Source of the DNA: Chloroflexota bacterium
GTDB lineage: Bacteria; Chloroflexota; Dehalococcoidia; Lucifugimonadales; Australimonadaceae
Reading direction: 5' to 3'
DNA length: 42,566 bases
Assembly (NCBI GenBank): GCA_027618515.1
Contig: JAQCEV010000013.1
Span: 1-42,566 of the forward strand
Shown: piece by piece, positions 26,524-35,991 of the stretch
How positions within the stretch are numbered: position 1 is the first letter of the stretch
Layout: each line of letters starts with the position of its first letter
Notes under the pieces: model-generated
Databases searched by the model: none
The model's input: only the letters and a program-made list of their open reading frames with translations
What the model was told of the DNA's origin: nothing
Position numbers and translations under genes: made by a program

Positions 26524-27615
26524 CTAGATTCCGTAGAACCGGCGCGAGTTTTTGTGCAAGATCGCTTCCTTGTCCTCTGCGTTGAGTTCTTCGTTCTCGC
26601 GGAGCTCATTGAGTTCCTCGATACACGAGTCTCTGGTCACCTCGTGTGGGAAATCAGAGGAGTACAAGAAAGGCTTATTTCCCACCTGCTTAACCGCGTA
26701 GGCGAGTGCAGGCTCGTCCCCTTCGCAACCGATGAAGAGCCGGTCTGCGTCGATCTGGCGCTGGAGGTAGTCGCTCACCCTCTCCCCGATCTTCGGCCCC
26801 AGCATGTCATCATCGCGCAATTGGTATTCCATGTGAGTAGCGTGTGAGGCTGTGAAACGCTCCCAGCACATGAGGAACCATGCGATACCGCCTTCCATAA
26901 AGCCCACTCGCATCTTGGGGAAACGCTCGAACACTCCGTTGAACGTCATTCCCGCGAGCGCATATGCCTGGCCTAGGGGGTGGCCCAATGCATGTACCGG
27001 CGCATAGACGTTCATGTTGTCCAGCCCGATACCACTATGTGCACCGCCATGAACCGCGATTGCACAGCCCAGGCGGTCGGCCTCTTCGTATACGCCCCAA
27101 TATTGTTTTGATCCCAAGTGATCAGACAGGCCAAACGAAGGAAGCATCGCACCGACAAAGCCCAAGTCTTCGACGGCTCTCCGAAGCTCTTTGATCGCGG
27201 CCTCTGGCTCTTGCATCGGGATCAGCGCCATGCCTTTGAACCGCGAGCTACGGGCCAGATAAGTCGAGTGCAACCAATCGTTGTAAGCGCTTGCCACGGC
27301 GATAGACCAGTCTCTGCTAACAATCTTCCCGAAGCCGAGACCCCTAGTCGGATAAAGTACCGTCGAGTCTATTCCAACCTCTTGTAGGAACACTTCCCAT
27401 TCTGCAGGCCCAACCAACGCTGCTCCTCGATCCCGCCTCCCGGGAGTTTCGACGAAATGGCCGCCGTGTAAGTGGTCCAGAGCAGGGAAGAGAGAAGCGT
27501 TCAAATCTCTAGCGGGGTGATCCCGGAACTTAGGTGGCAGAAATCCCGCTATCGCCTCCAAGTCCTCATTGATATGTCCATCGCCGTCAACGATCACTTC
27601 AAGATTGGTAGTCAT
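26524..27615 (-). CDS. Amidohydrolase-2 family enzyme, divergent paralogue
   Basis: The 363-residue member has a D-x-D-x-H motif (VIVDGDGHINED), VGIDSTVLYPTRG, AIAVHGGAH (a metal His) and FLYSSDFPHE (the likely catalytic Asp). It is more distant from the two other amidohydrolase-2 paralogues here. ATG 27615 follows aaggagcgatcg. It is co-directional with the enzyme of 25300..26376, so the two may be co-transcribed. Confidence 0.86.
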   Translation of the reverse strand: MTTNLEVIVDGDGHINEDLEAIAGFLPPKFRDHPARDLNASLFPALDHLHGGHFVETPGRRDRGAALVGPAEWEVFLQEVGIDSTVLYPTRGLGFGKIVSRDWSIAVASAYNDWLHSTYLARSSRFKGMALIPMQEPEAAIKELRRAVEDLGFVGAMLPSFGLSDHLGSKQYWGVYEEADRLGCAIAVHGGAHSGIGLDNMNVYAPVHALGHPLGQAYALAGMTFNGVFERFPKMRVGFMEGGIAWFLMCWERFTASHATHMEYQLRDDDMLGPKIGERVSDYLQRQIDADRLFIGCEGDEPALAYAVKQVGNKPFLYSSDFPHEVTRDSCIEELNELRENEELNAEDKEAILHKNSRRFYGI

Positions 27616-27950
27616 CGATCGCTCCTTGTACCGGAACGCTCACCCGCCCCGCAGGCGATGCGCTAGCTCCCGAGAAAATCAAACGGCCTCAGCCGATCGC
27701 GTAACCATACGTAGATGCCCGCATCGCTGTCAATCCACGGAGACTTCGAGGCCTGCCGTATCTACTCTGAGGCCAGGCACCGCCACGCCATGCACCAACA
27801 TAGGCAGACGACCGAATTCGAGACCACATTAATCGGAGGAAGAGCAAGCGGCGGCAGCCTACACAAGAAGCCTGATCCCATTGGCCTTGGAGCGGCTGAC
27901 TCACCATCAACGTTGCTGTGTGTTCCAAGCCTGACAGAACACATTAAGCG
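27616..27950. other. Intergenic gap, no gene recognised
   Basis: This 335-bp gap lies between two minus-strand genes. It contains the ribosome-binding site of the amidohydrolase (plus-strand 27616-27635). The remaining frames look non-coding, and I see no tRNA, clear promoter or strong hairpin. Confidence 0.5.
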
Positions 27951-30227
27951 CTATCGGGGGATGGTGTTGGGGTTTGGTGAAACCGACGATGCCCTGATAG
28001 CGGCAAGCACCCGCTCCGCAGTGAGAGGTAGTTCCTTGATGCGAACGCCAACCGCGTTGGCAATCGCATTCGCAATGGCGGCTGGCACAGGCCCGTTAGC
28101 AGCCTCTCCAATGGATTTGATCTGGTAGGGGCCGACGCCGATGTCCCCTTCCACGAGCACGGTTCGTAGCTCAGGCAAATCGGCGATGTTGGGCATTTTC
28201 ACTTCGGCCATCGAGAGACTCGTGACATAGCCTCCCACTATGGGGAGTTCCTCAAGCATGCCGTACCCGATGCCCATGACCGCGCCGCCGTTGATTTGCC
28301 CTTGGTGTCCGAGCGGATTGATTATGCGGCCCACGTCGTGGGCGCTAGTCAACCGCAGCAGAGTGACTTGCCCTGTCTCGATGTCCACCACGACCTCCGC
28401 AACCTGCGCGGTGAACGACGTGATGTGCGCGGGCCCAGATTCGTCGACATTGGCGCTCGCGTATGCTGAGGTGACGCCGGGGGCGATAAGCTCAGGCCAA
28501 GGGCGTGCCTCGCCTGACCCTGTCCGCGTCAGCATTGCGTTGTGCAACTCGATAGCTGGTTGCTCCCAGCCCCAAGCTTGTTCGGCGAGTTCGAACAAAC
28601 GGGTGCGTGCTTCGACGGCGGCGTTGAATGCAGCTTGAGATGCGATCCGAGCGACTCGGTTCGCGCCGACGCCTGAGTCCCATCGGACGCGGTCGGTGTC
28701 CACGACCTGCAACCGCACTTGATCCGCGCCGACCCCAAGGGTCTCCATGACGACCTGGGTTAATAGCGTGTACGTCCCGGAGCCCTGCTCAAAGACGGGG
28801 GTGCTCACTAGCACTGTTCCATCAGCCAGGAACTCCACCTCGGCGTTCGCTTCGCCCCCTCCAGGAGGACGATCAGCGAACGCGACGCCGCGACCGTACC
28901 GCATTCCCGGCTGGGGATCGGGTACAACGGTGCCATAGTCTGAAGCGTCGAGGGCCGCATCCAGCGTCTCCACTGCGCGCACGTCCTGGTACACGTGACC
29001 TAATGCAGTGGCGTCGCCTTCGCGCACGGCGTTGTGTCGCCGAAGTTGCGCAGGGTCCATGCCCAACTCCGCGGCCAACATATCTAGCTGCGATTCAAGC
29101 GCGAACATAGTCTGCGCTTCGCCCGGCCCCCGCATGTGACCACACGGTACGCGGTTGGTGTAGACAGTGTGCGCGGTGATCCGCGTGTGTGGTATGCGAT
29201 ACGGCCCTCCGGCGGCGGCCGCCCCCACCAGGAAAGACCGAGGCTTGAAGCCCGCGTACGCTCCCCCGTTGAAGACGGCGATCGCCTCTTGCGCCACGAT
29301 GCTTCCATCGCGGCGAGCGCCTGTGCGCATCCAAACCACGGCTGAGTGTCGAGGGTTGCTAGCTAAAAGCTCTTCGCCGTAGTCGAAGACCATTCTTACC
29401 GGACGACCAGTCTTGCGCGCGAGGAAGCAGCACAACGCCATGTTCATGGGCGACCCCTTGCCCCCGAAGTCGCCACCGATGGTCACGGGATGCACTAGTA
29501 CGTCGTCTGGTTCGATCCCCAACGCCGCTGCCACCTGCCATTTTGCGTTGTACGGGGTTTTGTTGTTCGCCCAGATATGCAGACGGCCCTGCTCTCCGAC
29601 CGAAGCCTGGCACGCGTGCGACTCCATGTACAGTTGATGAACGACCGGTAGGACGAAGGTGTTCTCGACGACGACTTCCGCTTCGCGGAATCCAGCATCG
29701 ATGTCACCCTGGCCCCATACGTGCACATCCGACACGTTCGAGGGGGCGTCGTCCGACGGAACGATGCCTTGGTACGATCGCATCCCTGGGTGCAGCAGCG
29801 GCGCCGACGGGCGCATTGCCTCCGCCGCGTCAAAGACCGCAGGCAGCAGTTCGTAGTCGATCTCGATTAGCGCCAACGCGCGATCCGCTACCTCTTCGTC
29901 GACGGCGACGACCGCAGCAACCTGCTCGCCTACGAACCGCACGACGCCGTCAGCGAGCAGTGGGATGTCGACAACTCGCCGACCGAAGCGCAGGCCAGCG
30001 ACATCCTCGCCGGTCAGCACGGCGTAGACCCCAGCCACAGCCGCCGCCTGGGTGGTGTCTATGCGCACGATACGGGCGTGTGGATGTGGGCTGCGGAGGG
30101 TCTTCGCCCAGGCAAGATTCTCGGCCCGCACGTCGGCGGTGAAGGTGGCCCGGCCCGTTACTTTTTCGATGCCGTCCACGCGAGGAAGTGGCGCGCCCAT
30201 GGCATTAGGTTCGGGGGTATCAATCAT
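27951..30227 (-). CDS. Xanthine dehydrogenase-family molybdopterin-binding (CoxL-like) subunit
   Basis: The 758-residue protein is a full-length large subunit of the molybdenum hydroxylase family. It shows PLPRVDGIEKVTGRATFTADV at the N terminus, GGDFGGKG and RGPGEAQTMFALE in cofactor-binding regions, and SIGEAANGPVPAAIANAIANA near the C terminus, where the Glu is the usual catalytic base. Members hydroxylate or dehydrogenate N-heterocycles, aldehydes or CO. The AYRXCSFR motif of form I CO dehydrogenase is not seen, so CO is unlikely. Neither the FAD nor the 2Fe-2S subunit gene lies next to it, so partners must be encoded elsewhere. Confidence 0.9.
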   Translation of the reverse strand: MIDTPEPNAMGAPLPRVDGIEKVTGRATFTADVRAENLAWAKTLRSPHPHARIVRIDTTQAAAVAGVYAVLTGEDVAGLRFGRRVVDIPLLADGVVRFVGEQVAAVVAVDEEVADRALALIEIDYELLPAVFDAAEAMRPSAPLLHPGMRSYQGIVPSDDAPSNVSDVHVWGQGDIDAGFREAEVVVENTFVLPVVHQLYMESHACQASVGEQGRLHIWANNKTPYNAKWQVAAALGIEPDDVLVHPVTIGGDFGGKGSPMNMALCCFLARKTGRPVRMVFDYGEELLASNPRHSAVVWMRTGARRDGSIVAQEAIAVFNGGAYAGFKPRSFLVGAAAAGGPYRIPHTRITAHTVYTNRVPCGHMRGPGEAQTMFALESQLDMLAAELGMDPAQLRRHNAVREGDATALGHVYQDVRAVETLDAALDASDYGTVVPDPQPGMRYGRGVAFADRPPGGGEANAEVEFLADGTVLVSTPVFEQGSGTYTLLTQVVMETLGVGADQVRLQVVDTDRVRWDSGVGANRVARIASQAAFNAAVEARTRLFELAEQAWGWEQPAIELHNAMLTRTGSGEARPWPELIAPGVTSAYASANVDESGPAHITSFTAQVAEVVVDIETGQVTLLRLTSAHDVGRIINPLGHQGQINGGAVMGIGYGMLEELPIVGGYVTSLSMAEVKMPNIADLPELRTVLVEGDIGVGPYQIKSIGEAANGPVPAAIANAIANAVGVRIKELPLTAERVLAAIRASSVSPNPNTIPR

Positions 30228-30303
30228 TACTCACTCTCGGCGAGGGCATCCTGGAATGGGTGAAGGAACGACGAGAGTCTACTTGGCGCGAGTGGTTCTC
30301 GCA

Positions 30304-30543
30304 TCACCGTCCGGAGGGGCCTCGGGAATGGTGAGTTCCGCCCACAGGTGACTGAATGCCAGCAAGAACGAACCCATACCTAGCCACCGTGTCCGGTTGC
30401 AGATCACGAGAGGCGAGTTCGCTTTGATATCGGTCGAAGAGATCGTCCACAGCAGAACCGTACGGCTCCGCCTGCGGGTAAGCACCGGCTAACCAGGGGT
30501 ACGGCGGTGCATAAGACCACGGGTTTACCTGGCCAGCATGCAC
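30304..30543 (-). CDS. Possible short protein between rnpB and the CoxL-like gene
   Basis: The GTG-started frame encodes 79 residues. It opens with a Trp/Pro/Tyr-rich stretch (VNPWSYAPPYPWLAG) and then a charged helix (DLFDRYQSELASRDLQPDTV). The frame is open further upstream, almost to the 3' end of RNase P RNA. An overlapping frame (30279-30485) has a better hydrophobic end (FLLAFSHLWAELTIPEAPP), so the true product may combine the two through a frameshift. The family is not recognised and no good ribosome-binding site is seen. Confidence 0.25.
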   Translation of the reverse strand: MHAGQVNPWSYAPPYPWLAGAYPQAEPYGSAVDDLFDRYQSELASRDLQPDTVARYGFVLAGIQSPVGGTHHSRGPSGR

Positions 30544-30579
30544 CGGAGACCAGGGTGGCCTCCAACCCCAAGAAAAATT

Positions 30580-30971
<392 letters not shown>

Positions 30972-31009
30972 CCCATCAGTATACGGGAGCCCTCTTTGGC
31001 AGCGGGCAA

Positions 31010-32383
31010 CTAGCTCGACGCCAACTCCACCTGCGGCAGTCGATCCTTCACGGTCACCTTCGCCACCAGCGTCCGCAGCACCTCCTGCTGCTCACCGATC
31101 GCAAGGTCCTCCCAAAGATATGCCAAGCGGTCGCGGCTGGACTCCGCGAGCTGACGCACACCAGCCGCACCGCTCTCTGCCAGCGCCAACTGATCCTGCT
31201 TCGCCCGCATCGCAGCCTCCGCCTCGACAGTGACAGCGCGCAGCTGTGCCATCGTCAGCGCACCCGTCGCCGCACGCTCTACGATCGTCTGGTACCGCCG
31301 TCGCACCGCTGCGGCGCGCGTCTTGATCTCCTGTCGCACCTCATCGGCCCGCTGCGTGTCAGGCGCTTCGGTCAGCGGTTGCTCCGGCGCATCAGCCAGC
31401 CCTCGCTTCACCTGATCGAGAACCGACGCCTCAAGCTCAGGAGCGTTGACCGTCCGGTATTCGCACTGGTTGCGATTGACCCGCGACTGACACTGGTAAT
31501 AGCGGTACTCAGCCCGAGCCCGCTGACCGTCCTTACGACGCCAAGACTGCCGCCGCGTAACCCCCATCATCCGCTGACCGCAGTGCCCGCAATAGATGAT
31601 CCCTGACAGTAGGAACGGCTCACCCTTAGGATTACGACGCACCGGGCTCCTACCCTGCATCTTCTCCTGCACCTGCCGGTACACGTTACGGTCGACTATC
31701 GCCTCGTAGCTCGCTGGCAACCGCAAGCCGAACCGACGATACGTACCGATGTACGCCGTATTGCGCAAGATATCGCGCACCGTAACCATGCTCCAGCGCT
31801 GCCCGCGACGGGTTCGGTGGCCAGAATCGTTGAGCCATGACGCCACCGCACGCACGCCACCGTCCTCGGTCGCGTAGCGGTCGTACATCAACCGCACCAC
31901 CACCGCCTCCGGCTCAACCACATGGAACGTACCGTCGTAGATAATCTTGTAACCGAACGGAGGCTTACCGAGCCCCAACCCTTTCGCAGCCTTCGCCCGC
32001 ATACCCTCGCGGATACGCTCGCTCCGCGAGTTCGGCCCACTCTGCGCCCGTACCGCGTTCTGGAGCGGGTCAGGGTACTCCGCGTCATCGCACACCGTCT
32101 GGCACGACAGCGCGTCCAGATCGAGAACTCGCTTCACCTTCTCGTGGAGCGTCGGCCCCAGATGACTTGCGGAAGGCACCACGACCAGATATCCAAGCCG
32201 CGAATCTTCGATCGTCTGCACCATCTCATCCCACTTCGGGTGGCCTTCGATGCTCGCGTCCTCCGCAAAGCATCCCGTGGCTATGTGCCCACCCCGGACG
32301 CAGAAATCCCCGTAGGCACGCGTCAGCGCGGCCTGGGAGTCGGGCTTCGCGGGATCAAATGTGAAATAACCGATGCTTCTCAT
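31010..32383 (-). CDS. Serine-recombinase-like protein lacking catalytic residues
   Basis: The 457-residue protein has the layout of a large serine recombinase. It contains a resolvase-like N domain (about 1-130), a recombinase domain (about 135-245, RSERIREGMRAKAAKGLGLGKPPFGY), a zinc beta-ribbon (YCGHCGQRM and later YQC...C) and a C-terminal coiled coil. The expected Y-x-R-x-S motif is replaced by IGYFTFDPAK, so the nucleophilic Ser is Asp and the Arg is Thr. The usual LDRLGR segment reads SASHLGPT with both Arg lost. It is therefore probably a DNA-binding protein that cannot cut. It begins 3 bp after the zinc-ribbon gene, suggesting a fixed operon member rather than a recent mobile element. 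Confidence 0.85.
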   Translation of the reverse strand: MRSIGYFTFDPAKPDSQAALTRAYGDFCVRGGHIATGCFAEDASIEGHPKWDEMVQTIEDSRLGYLVVVPSASHLGPTLHEKVKRVLDLDALSCQTVCDDAEYPDPLQNAVRAQSGPNSRSERIREGMRAKAAKGLGLGKPPFGYKIIYDGTFHVVEPEAVVVRLMYDRYATEDGGVRAVASWLNDSGHRTRRGQRWSMVTVRDILRNTAYIGTYRRFGLRLPASYEAIVDRNVYRQVQEKMQGRSPVRRNPKGEPFLLSGIIYCGHCGQRMMGVTRRQSWRRKDGQRARAEYRYYQCQSRVNRNQCEYRTVNAPELEASVLDQVKRGLADAPEQPLTEAPDTQRADEVRQEIKTRAAAVRRRYQTIVERAATGALTMAQLRAVTVEAEAAMRAKQDQLALAESGAAGVRQLAESSRDRLAYLWEDLAIGEQQEVLRTLVAKVTVKDRLPQVELASS

Positions 32384-32386
32384 GGC

Positions 32387-33088
32387 CTAATCAACCAACA
32401 AGATCAGCCCGCAGTTCGAACAGCGCACCGGCTTTTCCGACGTACGCGCATCCTGCGCCAGCCTGTTGGGTATGCCCATGCGGCACCCGTCACACGTACT
32501 CCCGTGCAGCAATGCAACGGCCTTCCCCTGGTGGTTCTTTCGCACCTGCTCGTACAGCGCCAACTCCGGAGGAGGGACGCCCAGAGCCCGCGCATCTCGA
32601 TCAGCCTGGAGTCCGGGCAACTCACTCTCAAGCCGCGCGCCTTCCTCAGTCATGGCCTCTTGCTCTGCCAACCAAGCCTTCTCGCGCTTGGCCAGAACCT
32701 TCGCCCCGTCGGTGTAAGACTTCTGCGCTTGATCGACCTCATCCAGCACCGCGAGCAGCAGATCCTCCTGCTCCCCACGCTGACGCTTGAGCATCGCGAT
32801 GTCAGCCTGCAAATCCTCTAGCTCACGCGATTGAGTCACCGTGCCGCTATACAGCCTGGCCTCAGCCTGAGCGATCTTCGCCTCGTACCCGCCAATGATG
32901 GCATCCAGATTGGTCTGATCACCCGTAGTCTTCTGCGCCACCGTCTTCCGGCGTGCCACCTCGCCGCGCACCGGCTTCAGCGCACTATCGTCACCCAGCG
33001 CGGCACCGGTCTCCGCCAGCCGCACGTGCCGCACGTCCAGTTCCAGATCCACCGCTTGCAGGTCATACAGTTGCTTTATCGCAGCCAT
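32387..33088 (-). CDS. C4-type zinc-ribbon coiled-coil protein (DUF164/CdsZ-like)
   Basis: The 233-residue protein has a long antiparallel coiled-coil hairpin (about 1-180). A C-terminal zinc ribbon follows with Cys pairs STCDGC and VRCSNC. This layout is that of the widespread C4-type zinc-ribbon family (DUF164), thought to act as a nucleic-acid or trafficking-associated chaperone. ATG 33088 is preferred to GTG 33091 for spacing from aagggga. It is followed after 3 bp by the recombinase-like gene. Confidence 0.9.
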   Translation of the reverse strand: MAAIKQLYDLQAVDLELDVRHVRLAETGAALGDDSALKPVRGEVARRKTVAQKTTGDQTNLDAIIGGYEAKIAQAEARLYSGTVTQSRELEDLQADIAMLKRQRGEQEDLLLAVLDEVDQAQKSYTDGAKVLAKREKAWLAEQEAMTEEGARLESELPGLQADRDARALGVPPPELALYEQVRKNHQGKAVALLHGSTCDGCRMGIPNRLAQDARTSEKPVRCSNCGLILLVD

Positions 33089-33182
33089 CACAAATCCCCT
33101 TGTACCAGGCCAATTCTAGGAAGAGGGAACCTAACATTCAACAAAAAAGCGCCACACTAACGGGGGATTTTGAGTTCCATCA

Positions 33183-33881
33183 TCAGGGGGTCTCTGGCGG
33201 AGAAGCATCACGCCACGTAACGGACAACTGCCGACCGATAGCCACCGCAACGGCCGCGCGGACCGCGTCCATGGCAGTCGCCGCCCCTAGCACTTCAGCC
33301 ATCGACGTCACCGGCCGGTCGAAGATGCCACACGGCACGATCGGCGCATACGCCGCCAGATCGGTGCTCACGTTCAGCGCGAATCCATGCAACGACACCC
33401 CACGACTGATCTTCACGCCGATCGCCGCGATCTTGCCTCGCTCAGTCCAAACGCCCGTCAGGCCATCCTCGGTATGTGCGGCCACCCCGAAATCTGTCAG
33501 CGCCTCCACCAACGCCATCTCGATCCCGTGGACGTATGCCTTCGGCCCCAGCCCCTTCGCGGCCAGGTCGATGATGGGGTAACCCACGAGTTGTCCAGGG
33601 CCGTGATACGTCACCTGCCCGCCTCGGTCGGTCTGCACCAACGGGGCTCGCAACTCACCCACCACATGCTCCATCGGCGCTCGTGGCCCAGCCGTGTACA
33701 CCGGCGCATGCTCCAGCAACAACAACGTATCGGCCACCGCACCGTCCGCGCACTCAGCCGCGATCCGCCTCTGCAGATCCCACGCCCACTGATAATCCAC
33801 ACCGGCGCCCAGCCACATCAAGCGACCGGCAGTCGGCGTGCTCGCCAGCGGAGTCCTAGAAGATCGTGAATCGATAGCCAT
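33183..33881 (-). CDS. lipB: Octanoyl-[ACP]:protein N-octanoyltransferase
   Basis: LipB moves octanoate from acyl carrier protein to the lipoyl domains of 2-oxoacid dehydrogenases, the first step of lipoylation. The sequence shows LLLLEHAPVYT, GGQVTYHGPGQLVGYP, GKIAAIGVKISRG with catalytic Lys150 and PCGI with catalytic Cys184. Length from ATG 33881 is 232 residues, normal for the family; the frame extends to 33938 but with an atypical N terminus. It lies in the same strand block as the lipoyl-bearing E2, its likely substrate. No lipA is present in the window. Confidence 0.92.
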   Translation of the reverse strand: MAIDSRSSRTPLASTPTAGRLMWLGAGVDYQWAWDLQRRIAAECADGAVADTLLLLEHAPVYTAGPRAPMEHVVGELRAPLVQTDRGGQVTYHGPGQLVGYPIIDLAAKGLGPKAYVHGIEMALVEALTDFGVAAHTEDGLTGVWTERGKIAAIGVKISRGVSLHGFALNVSTDLAAYAPIVPCGIFDRPVTSMAEVLGAATAMDAVRAAVAVAIGRQLSVTWRDASPPETP

Positions 33882-34138
33882 CGACGCTAGAGTAGCGCCT
33901 CCACACACCGCCTGGCGAGACGCTCCTGACATCCTCATCTAAGCCATCGCCTGCTCATACCCATCGCATTTGCGGAGCAGTACCAAATGGATTCCAGTAA
34001 TCCCCAGTTGCCCTGGGCAAGCAGCGATAGAGGGCAGGCCGCGTGGGCACAACCCGCCAGTTCCCCGCCATCGCTCGTCCAAAGCGCTGATTCTTGCAGA
34101 GCGGCAGCCAGTGGGTGCAGGGAGTACCCTGCCCCTGC

Positions 34139-35311
34139 CTAGTGGTGGAAGAGGCGGACGCCGGAGAGCGCCATCACCATCCCGTACTGCTCAGCCGCTG
34201 CAACGACATCCTCATCGCGCACCGACCCACCTGGCTGCACCACGTACTTCACCCCACTCATCGCAGCACGATCGATATTGTCCCTGAACGGAATGAACGC
34301 ATCGGACCCCATCGCCACACCTGTCAGCGTGTCCAACCACTCGCGCTTCTGCGCCGCCGTCAAGCGCTGCGGCACCTCAGAGAACGCGCCGCGCCAGAAC
34401 TCATCCTCCGCTGGCGCCAGATCATCGCGCAAGAAACCATCGATCGCGTTATCGCGCTCCGGCCGTCCCAGACCATCGCGGAATTTCAAGCCCAGCGTCG
34501 CGGGGTGCTGGCGCAGGAACCACAGATCAGCCTTGTTACCTGCCAGGCGCGTGCAGTGGATGCGCGACTGCTGCCCCGCACCCGCACCGATCACCTGACC
34601 GTCCACGGCCATGCACATCGAGTTGGACTGCGTGTATTTCAACGCCGTCAGCGCAACCATCAGATCGCGTCGCGCCGCCTCCGGTAGCTCTTTGTCCTTC
34701 GTCACCACATTGGAAAGCTGGTCGTCCAGATCGATCTCATTGCGTCCCTGCTCCAACGTCACCCCGAACACCGTTCGGTGCTCGCTGGGAGCCGGTACGT
34801 AGCTCGTGTCTGCCTCCAGCATGCAGTAGTTGCCGCCCTTCTTCTTGCCCAGCATCTCCGCAGCTTCGTCCGTGTACCCAGGCGCGATGATGCCGTCCGA
34901 CACCTCCCGCCGGATCAAGTTAGCCGTCGGCAGATCCACCACGTCACTAACCGCGATCCAATCGCCGAACGACGACACACGGTCAGCACCCCGAGCCCTC
35001 GCGTAGGCTGACGCCAGTGGAGACAGCTCCACGCCGTCCACGAACAGCGCCTTCGCCAGCGTACCCTCGACCGGCACGCCAACCGCCGCTCCAGCAGGGC
35101 TCACGTGCTTGAACGACGCTGCTGCAGGGAGGCCGGTAGCCTCGCGCAACTCGCGCACCAACTGCCACGAATTCAACGCGTCCAGTAGATTGATGTAACC
35201 GGGCGAACCATTGCGTACCTCGAACGGCAACGTGCCGCCTTCCACGAAAGCCCGCGCGGGCTTCTGGTGAGGATTCATTCCGTAGCGGAGGGTCATTTCA
35301 GATTCAGGCAT
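34139..35311 (-). CDS. Stand-alone AICAR transformylase (PurH C-terminal domain only)
   Basis: The 390-residue product corresponds to the AICAR formyltransferase domain of PurH, which converts AICAR to FAICAR with 10-formyl-THF. Key segments are SFKHVSPAGAAVG with the catalytic K68-H69 pair, YTQSNSMCMAVDGQVIGAGAGQQSR and MGSDAFIPFRDNID. The N-terminal IMP cyclohydrolase (MGS-like) domain of normal bifunctional PurH is missing, and the protein starts about where the second domain would. The start ATG 35311 has ggag 9 nt upstream. Closure to IMP must be supplied by another gene. Confidence 0.9.
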   Translation of the reverse strand: MPESEMTLRYGMNPHQKPARAFVEGGTLPFEVRNGSPGYINLLDALNSWQLVRELREATGLPAAASFKHVSPAGAAVGVPVEGTLAKALFVDGVELSPLASAYARARGADRVSSFGDWIAVSDVVDLPTANLIRREVSDGIIAPGYTDEAAEMLGKKKGGNYCMLEADTSYVPAPSEHRTVFGVTLEQGRNEIDLDDQLSNVVTKDKELPEAARRDLMVALTALKYTQSNSMCMAVDGQVIGAGAGQQSRIHCTRLAGNKADLWFLRQHPATLGLKFRDGLGRPERDNAIDGFLRDDLAPAEDEFWRGAFSEVPQRLTAAQKREWLDTLTGVAMGSDAFIPFRDNIDRAAMSGVKYVVQPGGSVRDEDVVAAAEQYGMVMALSGVRLFHH

Positions 35312-35408
35312 GCGAAAAACTCCAGGCACAGATTTAGCGTCCTGATGTTTACACAGCGTCCCTGTCAGGGCAAACCGCTTGACGGCTATGCGTCTCCTAG
35401 AAAGCCGA

Positions 35409-35933
35409 TCAACTGCCTAGGGCATTCGAAAGAACGAACCCACCCCACAGCAAGATCGTCGCCGCCAGCGCCGCGACCGACAGCCACATCTGCGTGCGTG
35501 CCATGCTGTGGGCGGTCTGCGCACGGTGGTAGGACAGCAACTCTTCCACCAGGCTCTCCAGGTTGATGACCCTCAGCGTCAACGAGTGGATCGTGGATAT
35601 CTCAACGACGCCCGGGAATGACTGGAGCACCGCATCCAGCCGGTCTCTTTGGGTTTGAAGGCTGGCGGCCAACGTCTGCCACTCCGACTGAACCTCTTCC
35701 ACCTGAGACTTGAGCCCCTGGAACGTCTCAACGTCCACGCCTTGGGGGAAACTACGCCACGACGATAGCTCGCCGCTCACCTGGTGGATCGCCAGCCTCA
35801 GCCCCTCGACTTTCTCGTCCATGGACGTTGCCGCGACCGCACCTTCGACACCCTCACGGATGCCTTCAACCTCTTGCTGGATCGACGCCACATCAGTGGC
35901 CTGTCCTGTGGTTGGGTTCTCTTCGTCTGGCAA
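35409..35933 (-). CDS. Coiled-coil protein with C-terminal membrane anchor
   Basis: From TTG 35933 (aggag, 8 nt spacing) the 174-residue product is acidic and heptad-rich (about 15-140). It ends in one membrane helix (MWLSVAALAATILLWGGFVLS) with almost no tail, so it would be tail-anchored with a cytoplasmic coiled coil. The frame opens upstream to 36071, overlapping the E2 gene, but that part is low complexity. No family is recognised. It lies between E2 and the AICAR transformylase on the same strand. Confidence 0.65.
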   Translation of the reverse strand: MPDEENPTTGQATDVASIQQEVEGIREGVEGAVAATSMDEKVEGLRLAIHQVSGELSSWRSFPQGVDVETFQGLKSQVEEVQSEWQTLAASLQTQRDRLDAVLQSFPGVVEISTIHSLTLRVINLESLVEELLSYHRAQTAHSMARTQMWLSVAALAATILLWGGFVLSNALGS

Positions 35934-35991
35934 CGCGTACGCTCCTACGTTCAGCCTATGAGCGGAACTTGCCGATTGCAACGACCTAGAG

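Noticed and set aside
27951-30227. Form I carbon monoxide dehydrogenase large subunit
   Set aside because: The AYRXCSFR active-site loop is not present and the CoxS and CoxM genes are absent.
31010-32383. Active integrase of a mobile element
   Set aside because: Active-site Ser and Arg residues are missing, no attachment repeats or cargo genes are seen, and the gene is coupled to a housekeeping-type neighbour.
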